Origin: Megachile rotundata
Lineage: Eukaryota; Arthropoda; Insecta; Hymenoptera; Megachilidae
Direction of reading: 5' to 3'
Length of the DNA: 64,000 bases
NCBI RefSeq assembly: GCF_050947335.1
Contig: NW_027473348.1
Location: 756,501 to 820,500, forward strand
Shown here in pieces: positions 24,898 to 37,907 of the stretch. Position 1 is the first letter of the stretch. Each line of letters opens with the position of its first letter. The translations under genes and the position numbers were made by a program. The notes below the pieces were generated by a model, which did not search any database, was not told where the DNA came from, and saw only the letters and a program-made list of their open reading frames with translations.

Positions 24898-26027
24898 CTA
24901 TATGATTGTGTGATTGTGATTGTGTGATTGTGATTGTGTGATTGTGATTGTGTGATTGTGATTGTGTGATTGTGATTGTGTGATTGTGATTGTGTGATTG
25001 TGATTGTGTGATTGTGATTGTGTGATTGTGATTGTGTGATTGTGATTGTGTGATTGTGTGATTGTGTGACTGTGATTGTGGGATTGTGACTGTGTGATCG
25101 TGATTGTGTGATCGTTATTGTGGGATTGTGATTATGGGATTGTGACTGTGTGATTGAGTGATTGTGATTGTGTGATTGTGATTGTGTGACGGTGATTGTG
25201 TGATTGTGATTGTGGGATTGTGATTGTGGGATTGTGACTGTGTGATCGTGATTGTGTGATCGTTATTGTGGGATTGTGATTATGGGATTGTGACTGTGTG
25301 ATTGAGTGATGGTGATTGTGTGATTGTGATTGTGTGATTGTGATTGTGTGACGGTGATTGTGTGATTGTGATTGTGGGATTGTGATTGTGATTGTGTGAT
25401 TGTGATTGTGTGAGTGTGACTGTGTGATTGTGATTGTGATTGTGATTGTGTGACTGTGATTGTGTGACTGTGATTGTGTGGTTGTGATTGTGTCATTGTG
25501 ATTGTGTGATTGTGACTCTGTGACTGTGATTGTGATATTGTGATTGTGTTATTCTGATTGTGATATTGTGATTGTGTTATTCTGATTGTGTGGTTGTGAT
25601 TGTGTGATCGTGACTGTGTGATCGTAATTGTGTGATCGTGATTGTGGGACTGTGACTGTGTGATCGTGATTGTGTGATCGTGATTGTGCGATTGTGACTG
25701 TGTGATTGTGTGATTGTGTGACTGTGCGACTGTGTGACTGTGTGATTGTGATTGTGTGATCGTGATTGTGTGACTGTAGTTGTGGGAGTGTGATTGTGTG
25801 GTTGTGTGATCGTGACTGTGCGATCGTGATTGTGTGATCGTGATTGTGATTGTGTGATTGTGATTGTGTGATTGTGATTGTGTGATTGTGATTGTGTGAT
25901 CGTGACTGTGTGATCGTGACTGTGTGGTCGTGTGTGTGTGATCGTGATTGTGGGTTTGTGACTGTGTGATTGTGTGATTGTGATTGTGTGACTGTGATTG
26001 TGTGACTGTGATTGTGTGACTGTGATT
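24898..26027. repeat. ctatatg landmark and lead-in to long canonical array (copy 1)
   Basis: gactatatg, about 10 canonical units, then gttattg, gattatggg, gagtgatgg (25304), gacggtg, gatattg/ttattctg doublet, gtgcgactg and gtggtcgtgtgtgtgtg. The first ~320 bp is absent from the copy at 1601. Confidence 0.87.
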
Positions 26028-27333
26028 GTGTGATTGTGATTGTGTGATTGTGATTGTGTGATTGTGATTGTGTGATTGTGATTGTGTGATTGTGATTGTG
26101 TGATTGTGATTGTGTGATTGTGATTGTGTGATTGTGATTGTGTGATTGTGATTGTGTGATTGTGAAAGTGTGATTGTGATTGTGTGATTGTGATTGTGTG
26201 ATTGTGATTGTGTGATTGTGATTGTGTGATTGTGATTGTGTGATTGTGATTGTGTGATTGTGATTGTGTGATTGTGATTGTGTGATTGTGATTGTGTGAT
26301 TGTGATTGTGTGATTGTGATTGTGTGATTGTGATTGTGTGATTGTGATTGTGTGATTGTGATTGTGTGATTGTGATTGTGTGATTGTGATTGTGTGATTG
26401 TGATTGTGTGATTGTGATTGTGTGATTGTGATTGTGTGATTGTGATTGTGTGATTGTGATTGTGTGATTGTGATTGTGTGATTGTGATTGTGTGATTGTG
26501 ATTGTGTGATTGTGATTGTGTGATTGTGATTGTGTGATTGTGATTGTGTGATTGTGATTGTGTGATTGTGATTGTGTGATTGTGATTGTGTGATTGTGAT
26601 TGTGTGATTGTGATTGTGTGATTGTGATTGTGTGATTGTGATTGTGTGATTGTGATTGTGTGATTGTGATTGTGTGATTGTGATTGTGTGATTGTGATTG
26701 TGTGATTGTGATTGTGTGATTGTGATTGTGTGATTGTGATTGTGTGATTGTGATTGTGTGATTGTGATTGTGTGATTGTGATTGTGTGATTGTGATTGTG
26801 TGATTGTGATTGTGTGATTGTGATTGTGTGATTGTGATTGTGTGATTGTGATTGTGTGATTGTGATTGTGTGATTGTGATTGTGTGATTGTGATTGTGTG
26901 ATTGTGATTGTGTGATTGTGATTGTGTGATTGTGATTGTGTGATTGTGATTGTGTGATTGTGATTGTGTGATTGTGATTGTGTGATTGTGATTGTGTGAT
27001 TGTGATTGTGTGATTGTGATTGTGTGATTGTGATTGTGTGATTGTGATTGTGTGATTGTGATTGTGTGATTGTGATTGTGTGATTGTGATTGTGTGATTG
27101 TGATTGTGTGATTGTGATTGTGTGATTGTGATTGTGTGATTGTGATTGTGTGATTGTGATTGTGTGATTGTGATTGTGTGATTGTGATTGTGTGATTGTG
27201 ATTGTGTGATTGTGATTGTGTGATTGTGATTGTGTGATTGTGATTGTGTGATTGTGATTGTGTGATTGTGATTGTGTGATTGTGATTGTGTGATTGTGAT
27301 TGTGTGATTGTGATTGTGTGATTGTGATTGTGT
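26028..27333. repeat. long canonical 14-mer array (copy 1, about 93 units)
   Basis: Uniform apart from gaaag at 26164. It is 574 bp (41 units) shorter than the array at 2427 and 546 bp (39 units) shorter than that at 48201; both differences are exact multiples of 14. Confidence 0.94.
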
Positions 27334-30300
27334 GGTCGTGATTGTGCGATCGTGATTGTGTGATCGTGATTGTGTGATCGCAATTGTGGGATTGTGACTT
27401 TGTGATTGTGTGATTGTGATTGTGATTGTGGCAGTGTGATTGTGTGATTGTGGTTGTGTGATTGTGATTGTGTGACTGTGATTGTGTGATTGTGATTGTG
27501 GGATTGTGATTGTGTGATTGTGTGATCGTGATTGTGTGATAGTGATTGTGTGATAGTGATTGTGTGATCGTGATTGTGTGATCGTGATTGTGTGATCGTG
27601 ATTGTGTGATTATGATTGTGTGATTGTGTTATTGTGATTGTGTGATTCTGATTGTGTGATTGTGATTGTGTGATCGTGACTGTGTGATCGTGATTGTGTG
27701 ATCGTGATTGTGGGATTGTGACTGTGTGATTGTGTGATCGTGATTGTGATTGTGTTATTGTGATTGTGTGATTGTGATTGCGTGATTGTGATTGTGCGAT
27801 CGTCCCTGTGTGATCGTGATTGTGTGATCGTGATTGTGCGATTGTGATTGTGATTGTGTGACTGTGTGATTGTGACTGTGTGACTGTGTGATTGTGATTG
27901 TGTGATCGTGATTGTGTGGTCGTGATTGTGTGATTGTGTGATTGTGATTGTGTGATTGTGATTGTGTGATTGTGATTGTGTGATTGTGATTGTGTGATTG
28001 TGATTGTGTGATTGTGATTGTGTGATTGTGATTGTGTGATTGTGATTGTGTGATTGTGATTGTGATTGTGATTGTGTGACTGTGATTGTGTGACTGTGAT
28101 TGTGTGACTGTGATTGTGTGACTGTGATTGTGTGACTGTGATTGTGTGACTGTGATTGTGGGATTGTGACTGTGTGATCGTGATTGTGTGATCGTGATTG
28201 TGGGATTGTGATTATGGGATTGTGACTGTGTGATTGAGTGATTGTGATTGTGTGATCGTGATTGTGTGATCGTGATTGTGCGATCGCGATTGTGTGATCG
28301 TGATTGTGTGATTGTGATTGTGGGATTGTGATTGCGTGATTGTACTGTGATTGCGTGATTGTGATTGCGTGATTGTAATTGCGTGATTGTGGTTGCGTGA
28401 TTGTGATTACGTGATGGTGATTGTGTGATGGTGATTGTGTGATTGTGATTGTGATTGTGCGATTGTGATTGTGTGATTGTGATTGTGTGATTGTGATTGT
28501 GTGATTGTGATTGTGTGATTGTGACTGTGTGATTGTGATTGCGTGATTGTAATTGCGTGATTGTGGTTGCGTGATTGTGATTACGTGATGGTGATTGTGT
28601 GATGGTGATTGTGTGATTGTGATTGTGATTGTGATTGTGCGATTGTGATTGTGCGATTGTGTTTGTGATTGTGATTGTGATTGTGTGATTGTGTGATTGT
28701 GATTGTGTGATTGTGATTGTGTGACTGTGATTGTGTGACTGTGATTGTGGGATTGTGATTGTGATTGTGTGACTGTGGTTGTGTGGTTGTGATTGTGGGA
28801 TTGTGATTGTGTGATTGTGTGATCGTGACTGTGCGATCGTGATTGTGTGATCGTGATTGTGTGATCGTGATTGTGTGATCGTGATTGTGTGATTGTGATT
28901 GTGATTGTGTGACTGTGTGATTGTGATTGTGTGATCGTGATTGCGTGATCGTGATTGTGTGATCGTTATTGTGTGATTGTGTTATTGTGATTGTGTGATT
29001 ATGATTATGTGATTGAGTGATTGTGATTGTGTGATTGTGATTGTGTGACTGTGATTGTGTGATTGTGATTGTGGGATTGTGATTGCGATTGTGTGATTGT
29101 GATTGTGTGAGTGTGATTGTGTGATTGTGATTGTGTGAGTGTGATTGTGTGATTGTGTGATTGTGATTGTGTGATTGTGATTGTGTGGTCGTGATTGTGT
29201 GATCGTGATTGTGTGATGGTGATTGTGTGATTGTGTGATTGTGATTGTGTTATTGTGATTTTGTGATTGTGATTGTGTGATTGTGATTGTGTGATAGTGA
29301 CTGTGTGATCGTGATTGTGTGATCGTGATTGTGTGATCGTGATTGTGTTTGTGATTGTGTGATTGTGACTGTGGGATTGTGATTGTGTGTTGGTGGTTGT
29401 GTGGTCGTGATTGTGTGATTGTGATTGTGTGATTCTGATTGTGTGCTCGTGATTGTGTGATCGTGATTGTGGGTTTGTGACTATATGATTGTGTGATTGT
29501 GATTGTGTGATTGTGATTGTGTGATTGTGATTGTGTGATTGTGATTGTGTGACTGTGATTGTGTGACTGTGATTGTGGGATTGTGACTGTGTGATCGTGA
29601 TTGTGTGATCGTTATTGTGGGATTGTGATTATGGGATTGTGACTGTGTGATTGAGTGATTGTGATTGTGTGATTGTGATTGTGTGACTGTGATTGTGTTA
29701 TTGTGATTTTGTGATTGTGATTGTGTGACTGTGATTGTGTGACTGTGATTGTGTGTCTGTGATTGTGTCATTGTGATTGTGTGATTGTGACTCTGTGACT
29801 GTGATTGTGATATTGTGATTGTGTTATTCTGATTGTGTGGTTGTGATTGTGTGATCGTGACTGTGTGATCGTAATTGTGTGATCGTGATTGTGGGATTGT
29901 GACTGTGTGATCGTGATTGTGTGATCGTGATTGTGCGATTGTGACTGTGTGATTGTGTGATTGTGTGACTGTGCGACTGTGTGACTGTGTGATTGTGATT
30001 GTGTGATCGTGATTGTGTGACTGTAGTTGTGGGAGTGTGATTGTGTGATTGTGTGATCGTGACTGTGCGATCGTGATTGTGTGATCGTGATTGTGATTGT
30101 GTGATTGTGATTGTGTGATTGTGATTGTGTGATTGTGATTGTGTGATTGTGATTGTGTGATTGTGATTGTGTGATTGTGTGATTGTGATTGTGTGATTGT
30201 GATTGTGATTGTGATTGTGATTGTGATTGTGATTGTGATTGTGATTGTGATTGTGATTGTGATTGTGTGACTGTGTGATTGTGATTGTGTGATCGTGATT

Positions 30301-30655
30301 GTGTGATCGTGATTTTGTGATCGTGATTGTGCGATTGTGACTGTGTGTTTGTGTGATTGTGATTGTGTGATTGTGATTGTGATTGTGTGACTATGTGATT
30401 GTGATTGTGTGATCGTGATTGTGTGGTCGTGATTGTGTGATTGTGCTATTTTGATTGTGCTATTGTGATTGTGTGATTGTGATTGTGTGATTGTGATTGT
30501 GTGATTGTGATTGTGTGATTGTGATTGTGTGATTGTGATTGTGTGATTGTGATTGTGTGATTGTGATTGTGTGATTGTGATTGTGTGATTGTGATTGTGT
30601 GATTGTGATTGTGTGATTGTGATTGTGTGATTGTGATTGTGTGATTGTGATTGTG
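27334..30655. repeat. 3.3-kb section of the super-repeat (copy 1)
   Basis: Starts at ggtcg. Landmarks: cgcaattg 27379, gtccctg about 27802, tactg 28343, ctatatg 29481, 6-mer run 30195-30266 and ctatttt 30445. A segment near 28740-29100 with gtggttgtgtggttg is absent from the 3,727-bp copies on the left. It recurs at offset 22,729 (50063) and again at 56435. Confidence 0.92.
30195..30266. repeat. run of the 6-bp module (12 units)
   Basis: Pure attgtg, ending at gactgtgtg. Equivalent to 7603, 52924 and 59310. Confidence 0.9.
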
Positions 30656-30659
30656 TCAT

Positions 30660-30752
30660 TCTCATTGTGTGATTGTGTGATTGTGTGATTGTGTGATTGT
30701 GTGATTGTGTGATTGTGTGATTGTGTGATTGTGTGATTGTGTGATTGTGTGA
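30660..30752. repeat. run of the 8-bp module
   Basis: About 11 attgtgtg units, a little longer than the homologous runs at 53390 and 59776. Confidence 0.88.
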
Positions 30753-31454
30753 TTGTGATTGTGTGATTGTGATTGTGTGATTGTGATTGTGTGACTGTGA
30801 TTGTGTGATTGTGATTGTGTGATTGTGATTGTGTGATTGTGATTGTGTGATTGTGATTGTGTGATCGTGACTGTGTGATCGTGACTGTGTGGTCGTGTGT
30901 GTGTGATCGTGATTGTGGGTTTGTGACTGTGTGATTGTGTGATTGTGATTGTGTGACTGTGATTGTGTGACTGTGATTGTGTGACTGTGATTGTGTGACT
31001 GTGATTGTGGGATTGTGACTGTGTGATCGTGATTGTGTGATCGTGATCGTGGGATTGTGATTGTGGGATTGTGACCGTGTGATGGTGTGATTGCGATGGT
31101 GTGATTGTGATTGTGTGATCGTGATTGTGGGATCGTGATTCTGTGATCGTGATTGTGTGATCGTGATTGTGTGATCGCGATTGTGTGATCGTGATTGTGT
31201 GGTCGTGATTGTGTGATTGTAATTGTGTGATCCTGTTTGTGTGATCGTGATTGTGATTGAGATTGTGTGATTGTGATTGTGTGACTGTGATTGTGTGACT
31301 GTGATTGTGTGATCGTGATTGTGTGATCGTGATTGTGTGATCGTGATTGTGTGATCGTGATTGTGTGATCGTGATTGTGTGATCGTGATTGTGTGATCGT
31401 GAATGTGTGATCGTGAATGTGTGATCGTGATTGTGTGATTGTGTTATTGTGATT

Positions 31455-31734
31455 GCGCGATTGTGATTGCGCGATTGTGATTGCGCGATTGTGATTGCGC
31501 GATTTTGATTGCGCGATTGTGATTGCGCGATTGTGATTGCGCGATTGTGATTGCGCGATTGTGATTGCGCGATTGTGATTGCGCGATTGTGATTGCGCGA
31601 TTGTGATTGCGCGATTGTGATTGCGCGAGTGTGATTGCGCGAGTGTGATTGCGCGATTGTGATTGCGCGATTGTGATTGCGCGATTGTGATTGCGCGATT
31701 GTGATTGCGCGATTGTGATTGCGCGATTGTGATT
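31455..31734. repeat. gcgcg-type array, 20 units
   Basis: gcgcg from 31455 to 31721. The fourth unit is gattttg and two adjacent units carry gcgcgagtg. The homologues at 54168 and 60554 have 21 units each. Confidence 0.93.
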
Positions 31735-31759
31735 GTGTGATTGTGTGATTGTGTGATCG

Positions 31760-31945
31760 TGATTGTGCGATCGTGTTTGTGCGATCGTGATTGTGCGATC
31801 GTGATTGTGCGATCGTGATTGTGCGATCGTGATTGTGCGATCGTGATTGTGCGATCGTGATTGTGCGATCGTGATTGTGCGATCGTGATTGTGCGACCGT
31901 GATTGTGCGACCGTGATTGTGCGATCGTGATTGTGCGATCGTGAT
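31760..31945. repeat. gcgatcg-type 14-mer array
   Basis: Same order as 12440-12625: gtgttt second unit, two cgaccg units near the right end (first at 31894). Confidence 0.9.
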
Positions 31946-32171
31946 TGTGTGATCGTGATTGTGTGATTGTGATTGTGATTGTGTGACTGTGTGATTGTGA
32001 TTGTGTGATCGTGATTGTGTGATCGTGATTGTGTGGTCGTGATTGTGTGATTGTGCTATTTTGATTGTGCTATTGTGATTGTGTGATTGTGATTGTGTGA
32101 TTGTGATTGTGTGATTGTGATTGTGTGATTGTGATTGTGTGATTGTGATTGTGTGATTGTGATTGTGTCAT

Positions 32172-32258
32172 TCTCATTGTGTGATTGTGTGATTGTGTGA
32201 TTGTGTGATTGTGTGATTGTGTGACTGTGTGATTGTGTGATTGTGTGATTGTGTGATT
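32172..32258. repeat. run of the 8-bp module with a gactg unit
   Basis: attgtgtg run containing one gactgtgtg. Confidence 0.87.
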
Positions 32259-32782
32259 GTGATTGTGTGATTGTGATTGTGTGATTGTGATTGTGTGACT
32301 GTGATTGTGTGATTGTGATTGTGTGATTGTGATTGTGTGATTGTGATTGTGTGACTGTGATTGTGGGATTGTGACTGTGTGATCGTGATTGTGTGATCGT
32401 GATTGTGGGATTGTGATTGTGGGATTGTGACTGTGTGATGGTGTGATTGCGATGGTGTGATTGTGATTGTGTGATCGTGATTGTGGGATCGTGATTCTGT
32501 GATCGTGATTGTGTGATCGTGATTGTGTGATCGCGATTGTGTGATCGTGATTGTGTGGTCGTGATTGTGTGATTGTAATTGTGTGATCCTGTTTGTGTGA
32601 TCGTGATTGTGATTGAGATTGTGTGATTGTGATTGTGTGACTGTGATTGTGTGACTGTGATTGTGTGATTGTGATTGTGTGACTGTGATTGTGTGATCGT
32701 GATTGTGTGATCGTGATTGTGTGATCGTGAATGTGTGATCGTGAATGTGTGATCGTGATTGTGTGATTGTGTTATTGTGATT

Positions 32783-32950
32783 GCGCGATTGTGATTGCGC
32801 GATTGTGATTGCGCGATTTTGATTGCGCGATTGTGATTGCGCGATTGTGATTGCGCGATTGTGATTGCGCGATTGTGATTGCGCGATTGTGATTGCGCGA
32901 TTGTGATTGCGCGATTGTGATTGCGCGATTGTGATTGCGCGATTGTGATT
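32783..32950. repeat. gcgcg-type array, 12 units
   Basis: gcgcg from 32783 to 32937, third unit gattttg. Same unit number as at 55510 and 61896; the left copy at 13446 has 14. Confidence 0.92.
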
Positions 32951-34577
32951 GTGTGATTGTGTGATTGTGTGATCGTGATTGTGCGATCGTGTTTGTGTGA
33001 TCGTGATTGTGTGATTGTGATTGTGTGATTGTGATTGTGTGATTGTGATTGTGTGACTGTGATTGTGGGATTGTGATTGCGTGATTGTACTGTGATTGCG
33101 TGATTGTGATTGCGTGATTGTAATTGCGTGATTGTGGTTGCGTGATTGTGATTACGTGATGGTGATTGTGTGATGGTGATTGTGTGATTGTGATTGTGAT
33201 TGTGATTGTGCGATTGTGATTGTGCGATTGTGATTGTGCGATTGTGTTTGTGATTGTGATTGTGATTGTGATTGTGTGACTGTGTGATTGTGATTGTGTG
33301 ATCGTGATTGCGTGATCGTGATTGTGTGATCGTTATTGTGTGATTGTGTTATTGTGATTGTGTGATTGTGATTGTGTGATTGTGATTGTGTGATTGAGTG
33401 ATTGTGATTGTGTGATTGTGATTGTGTGACTGTGATTGTGTGATTGTGATTGTGGGATTGTGATTGTGATTGTGTGATTGTGATTGTGTTATTGTGATTT
33501 TGTGATTGTGATTGTGTGACTGTGATTGTGTGATAGTGACTGTGTGATCGTGATTGTGTGATCGTGATTGTGTTTGTGATTGTGTGATTGTGACTGTGGG
33601 ATTGTGATTGTGTGTTGGTGGTTGTGTGGTCGTGATTGTGTGATTGTGATTGTGTGATTGTGATTGTGTGATTGTGATTGTGTGATTGTGATTGTGTGAT
33701 TGTGATTGTGTGATCGTGATTGTGTGATCGTGATTGTGGGATTGTGATTATGGGATTGTGACTGTGTGATTGAGTGGTTGTGATTGTGTGATTGTGATTG
33801 TGTGACTGTGATTGTGTGATTGTGATTGTGGGATTGTGATTGTGATTGTGTGATTGTGATTGTGTGAGTGTGATTGTGTGATTGTGATTGTGTGAGTGTG
33901 ATTGTGTGATTGTGATTGTGTGATCGTGATTGTGTGATCGTGATTTTGTGATCGTGATTGTGTGATTGTGTGATTGTGATTGTGTTATTGTGATTTTGTG
34001 ATTGTGAATGTGTGATTGTGATTGTGTGATAGTGACTGTGTGATCGTGATTGTGTGATCGTGATTGTGTGATTGTGATTGTGTGACTGTGATTGTGTTAT
34101 TGTGATTTTGTGATTGTGATTGTGTGACTGTGATTGTGTGTTTGTGATTGTGTCATTGTGATTGTGTGATTGTGACTCTGTGACTGTGATTGTGATATTG
34201 TGATTGTGTTATTCTGATTGTGTGGTTGTGATTGTGTGATCGTGACTGTGTGATCGTAATTGTGTGATCGTGATTGTGGGATTGTGACTGTGTGATCGTG
34301 ATTGTGTGATCGTGATTGTGCGATTGTGACTGTGTGATTGTGTGACTGTGCGACTGTGTGACTGTGTGATTGTGATTGTGTGATCGTGATTGTGTGACTG
34401 TAGTTGTGGGAGTGTGATTGTGTGATTGTGTGATCGTGACTGTGCGATCGTGATTGTGTGATCGTGATTGTGATTGTGTGATTGTGATTGTGTGATTGTG
34501 ATTGTGTGATTGTGATTGTGTGATTGTGATTGTGTGATTGTGATTGTGTGATTGTGATTGTGTGATTGTGATTGTGT

Positions 34578-34657
34578 GATTGTGATTGTGATTGTGATTG
34601 TGATTGTGATTGTGATTGTGATTGTGATTGTGATTGTGATTGTGATTGTGATTGTGT
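34578..34657. repeat. run of the 6-bp module (about 13 units)
   Basis: Pure attgtg followed by gactgtgtgattgtgttt. Equivalent to 63677. Confidence 0.9.
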
Positions 34658-35007
34658 GACTGTGTGATTGTGTTTGTGTGATCGTGATTGTGTGATCGTG
34701 ATTTTGTGATCGTGATTGTGCGATTGTGACTGTGTGTTTGTGTGATTGTGATTGTGTGATTGTGATTGTGATTGTGTGACTATGTGATTGTGATTGTGTG
34801 ATCGTGATTGTGTGGTCGTGATTGTGTGATTGTGCTATTTTGATTGTGCTATTGTGATTGTGTGATTGTGATTGTGTGATTGTGATTGTGTGATTGTGAT
34901 TGTGTGATTGTGATTGTGTGATTGTGATTGTGTGATTGTGATTGTGTGATTGTGATTGTGTGATTGTGATTGTGTGATTGTGGTTGTGTGATTGTGATTG
35001 TGTCATT

Positions 35008-35094
35008 CTCATTGTGTGATTGTGTGATTGTGTGATTGTGTGATTGTGTGATTGTGTGATTGTGTGATAGTGTGATTGTGTGATTGTGTGATTG
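35008..35094. repeat. run of the 8-bp module with a gatag unit
   Basis: As at 14190. Confidence 0.86.
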
Positions 35095-35765
35095 TGATTG
35101 TGTGATTGTGATTGTGTGATTGTGATTGTGTGACTGTGATTGTGTGATTGTGATTGTGTGATTGTGATTGTGTGATTGTGATTGTGTGATTGTGATTGTG
35201 TGATCGTGACTGTGTGATCGTGACTGTGTGGTCGTGTGTGTGTGATCGTGATTGTGGGTTTGTGACTGTGTGATTGTGTGATTGTGATTGTGTGACTGTG
35301 ATTGTGTGACTGTGATTGTGTGACTGTGATTGTGGGATTGTGACTGTGTGATCGTGATTGTGTGATCGTGATTGTGGGATTGTGATTGTGGGATTGTGAC
35401 TGTGTGATGGTGTGATTGCGATGGTGTGATTGTGATTGTGTGATCGTGATTGTGGGATCGTGATTCTGTGATCGTGATTGTGTGATCGTGATTGTGTGAT
35501 CGCGATTGTGTGATCGTGATTGTGTGGTCGTGATTGTGTGATTGTAATTGTGTGATCCTGTTTGTGTGATCGTGATTGTGATTGAGATTGTGTGATTGTG
35601 ATTGTGTGACTGTGATTGTGTGACTGTGATTGTGTGATTGTGATTGTGTGACTGTGATTGTGTGATCGTGATTGTGTGATCGTGATTGTGTGATCGTGAA
35701 TGTGTGATCGTGAATGTGTGATCGTGAATGTGTGATCGTGATTGTGTGATTGTGTTATTGTGATT

Positions 35766-35891
35766 GCGCGATTGTGATTGCGCGATTGTGATTGCGCGAT
35801 TGTGATTGCGCGATTGTGATTGCGCGATTGTGATTGCGCGATTGTGATTGCGCGATTGTGATTGCGCGATTGTGATTGCGCGATTGTGATT
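35766..35891. repeat. gcgcg-type array, 9 units
   Basis: gcgcg from 35766 to 35878. This is the only multi-unit gcgcg array (apart from the 2-unit ones) without the gattttg left-edge marker. Confidence 0.92.
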
Positions 35892-37188
35892 GTGTGATTG
35901 TGTGATTGTGTGATCGTGATTGTGCGATCGTGTTTGTGTGATCGTGATTGTGTGATTGTGATTGTGTGATTGTGATTGTGTGACTGTGATTGTGGGATTG
36001 TGATTGCGTGATTGTACTGTGATTGCGTGATTGTGATTGCGTGATTGTAATTGCGTGATTGTGGTTGCGTGATTGTGATTACGTGATGGTGATTGTGTGA
36101 TGGTGATTGTGTGATTGTGATTGTGATTGTGATTGTGCGATTGTGATTGTGCGATTGTGATTGCGCGATTGTGTTTGTGATTGTGATTGTGATTGTGATT
36201 GTGTGACTGTGTGATTGTGATTGTGTGATCGTGATTGCGTGATCGTGATTGTGTGATCGTTATTGTGTGATTGTGTTATTGTGATTGTGTGATTGTGATT
36301 GTGTGATTGTGATTGTGTGATTGAGTGATTGTGATTGTGTGATTGTGATTGTGTGACTGTGATTGTGTGATTGTGATTGTGGGATTGTGATTGTGATTGT
36401 GTGATTGTGATTGTGTTATTGTGATTTTGTGATTGTGATTGTGTGACTGTGATTGTGTGATAGTGACTGTGTGATCGTGATTGTGTGATCGTGATTGTGT
36501 TTGTGATTGTGTGATTGTGACTGTGGGATTGTGATTGTGTGTTGGTGGTTGTGTGGTCGTGATTGTGTGATTGTGATTGTGTGATTGTGATTGTGTGATT
36601 GTGATTGTGTGATTGTGATTGTGTGATTGTGATTGTGTGATCGTGACTGTGTGGTCGTGTGTGTGTGATCGTGATTGTGGGTTTGTGACTGTGTGATTGT
36701 GTGATTGTGATTGTGTGACTGTGATTGTGTGACTGTGATTGTGTGACTGTGATTGTGTGACTGTGATTGTGGGATTGTGACTGTGTGATCGTGATTGTGT
36801 GATCGTGATTGTGGGATTTTGATTGTGGGATTGTGACTGTGTGATGGTGTGATTGCGATGGTGTGATTGTGATTGTGTGATCGTGATTGTGGGATCGTGA
36901 TTCTGTGATCGTGATTGTGTGATCGTGATTGTGTGATCGCGATTGTGTGATCGTGATTGTGTGGTCGTGATTGTGTGATTGTAATTGTGTGATCCTGTTT
37001 GTGTGATCGTGATTGTGATTGAGATTGTGTGATTGTGATTGTGTGACTGTGATTGTGTGACTGTGATTGTGTGATCGTGATTGTGTGATCGTGATTGTGT
37101 GATCGTGATTGTGTGATCGTGATTGTGTGATCGTGAATGTGTGATCGTGAATGTGTGATCGTGATTGTGTGATTGTGTTATTGTGATT

Positions 37189-37482
37189 GCGCGATTGTGA
37201 TTGCGCGATTGTGATTGCGCGATTGTGATTGCGCGATTGTGATTGCGCGATTTTGATTGCGCGATTGTGATTGCGCGATTGTGATTGCGCGATTGTGATT
37301 GCGCGATTGTGATTGCGCGATTGTGATTGCGCGATTGTGATTGCGCGATTGTGATTGCGCGATTGTGATTGCGCGATTGTGATTGCGCGAGTGTGATTGC
37401 GCGAGTGTGATTGCGCGATTGTGATTGCGCGATTGTGATTGCGCGATTGTGATTGCGCGATTGTGATTGCGCGATTGTGATT
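37189..37482. repeat. gcgcg-type array, 21 units
   Basis: gcgcg from 37189 to 37469. Fifth unit gattttg, and a gcgcgagtg pair toward the right. Confidence 0.93.
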
Positions 37483-37509
37483 GTGTGATTGTGTGATTGT
37501 GTGATCGTG

Positions 37510-37770
37510 ATTGTGCGATCGTGTTTGTGCGATCGTGATTGTGCGATCGTGATTGTGCGATCGTGATTGTGCGATCCTGATTGTGCGATCGTGATTGTGC
37601 GATCGTGATTGTGCGATCGTGATTGTGCGATCGTGATTGTGCGATCGTGATTGTGCGATCGTGATTGTGCGATCGTGATTGTGCGACCGTGATTGTGCGA
37701 TCGTGATTGTGCGATCGTGATTGTGCGATCGTGATTGTGCGATCGTGATTGTGCGATCGTGATTGTGTGA
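37510..37770. repeat. gcgatcg-type 14-mer array (about 18 units)
   Basis: attgtgcgatcgtg units with gtgttt at the left, one private gcgatcctg unit near 37570 and a single cgaccg. Confidence 0.9.
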
Positions 37771-37907
37771 TCGTGATTGTGTGATTGTGATTGTGATTGT
37801 GTGATTGTGATTGTGTGATTGTGATTGTGTGATTGTGATTGTGTGATTGTGATTGTGTGATTGTGATTGTGTGATTGTGATTGTGTGGTCGTGATTGTGT
37901 GATTGTG

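Larger units (their letters stand above)
30656..32167. repeat. tcattctcat cassette, full form (1,512 bp)
   Basis: tcattctcat, 8-mer run, gatgg, gtaattg, cctgttt, attgag, gatcg run, gatcgtgaatg doublet, gttattg, gcgcg array, gcgatcg array, ctatttt (32056) and canonical units. The homologues at 53385 and 59771 are both 1,510 bp. Confidence 0.9.
32168..35002. repeat. tcattctcat cassette with tactg segment (2,835 bp)
   Basis: tcattctcat, 8-mer run with gactg, gcgcg array, gatcgtgttt, tactg (33088), gttggtgg, gattatggg, gtgagtg, gaatg (34006), gatattg, 6-mer run and ctatttt (34835). The end of the window from 62201 repeats it at offset 29,113. Confidence 0.9.
35003..37907. repeat. tcattctcat cassette fused to a second gatgg/cctgttt segment
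   Basis: tcattctcat with gatag in the 8-mer run, cctgttt, 9-unit gcgcg array, tactg (36015), gttggtgg (36541). It then rejoins a gtggtcgtgtgtgtg segment with another cctgttt (near 37000), a 21-unit gcgcg array, a gcgatcg array and canonical units up to ctatttt (37908). A single isolated gcgcg unit lies near 36165. Confidence 0.87.
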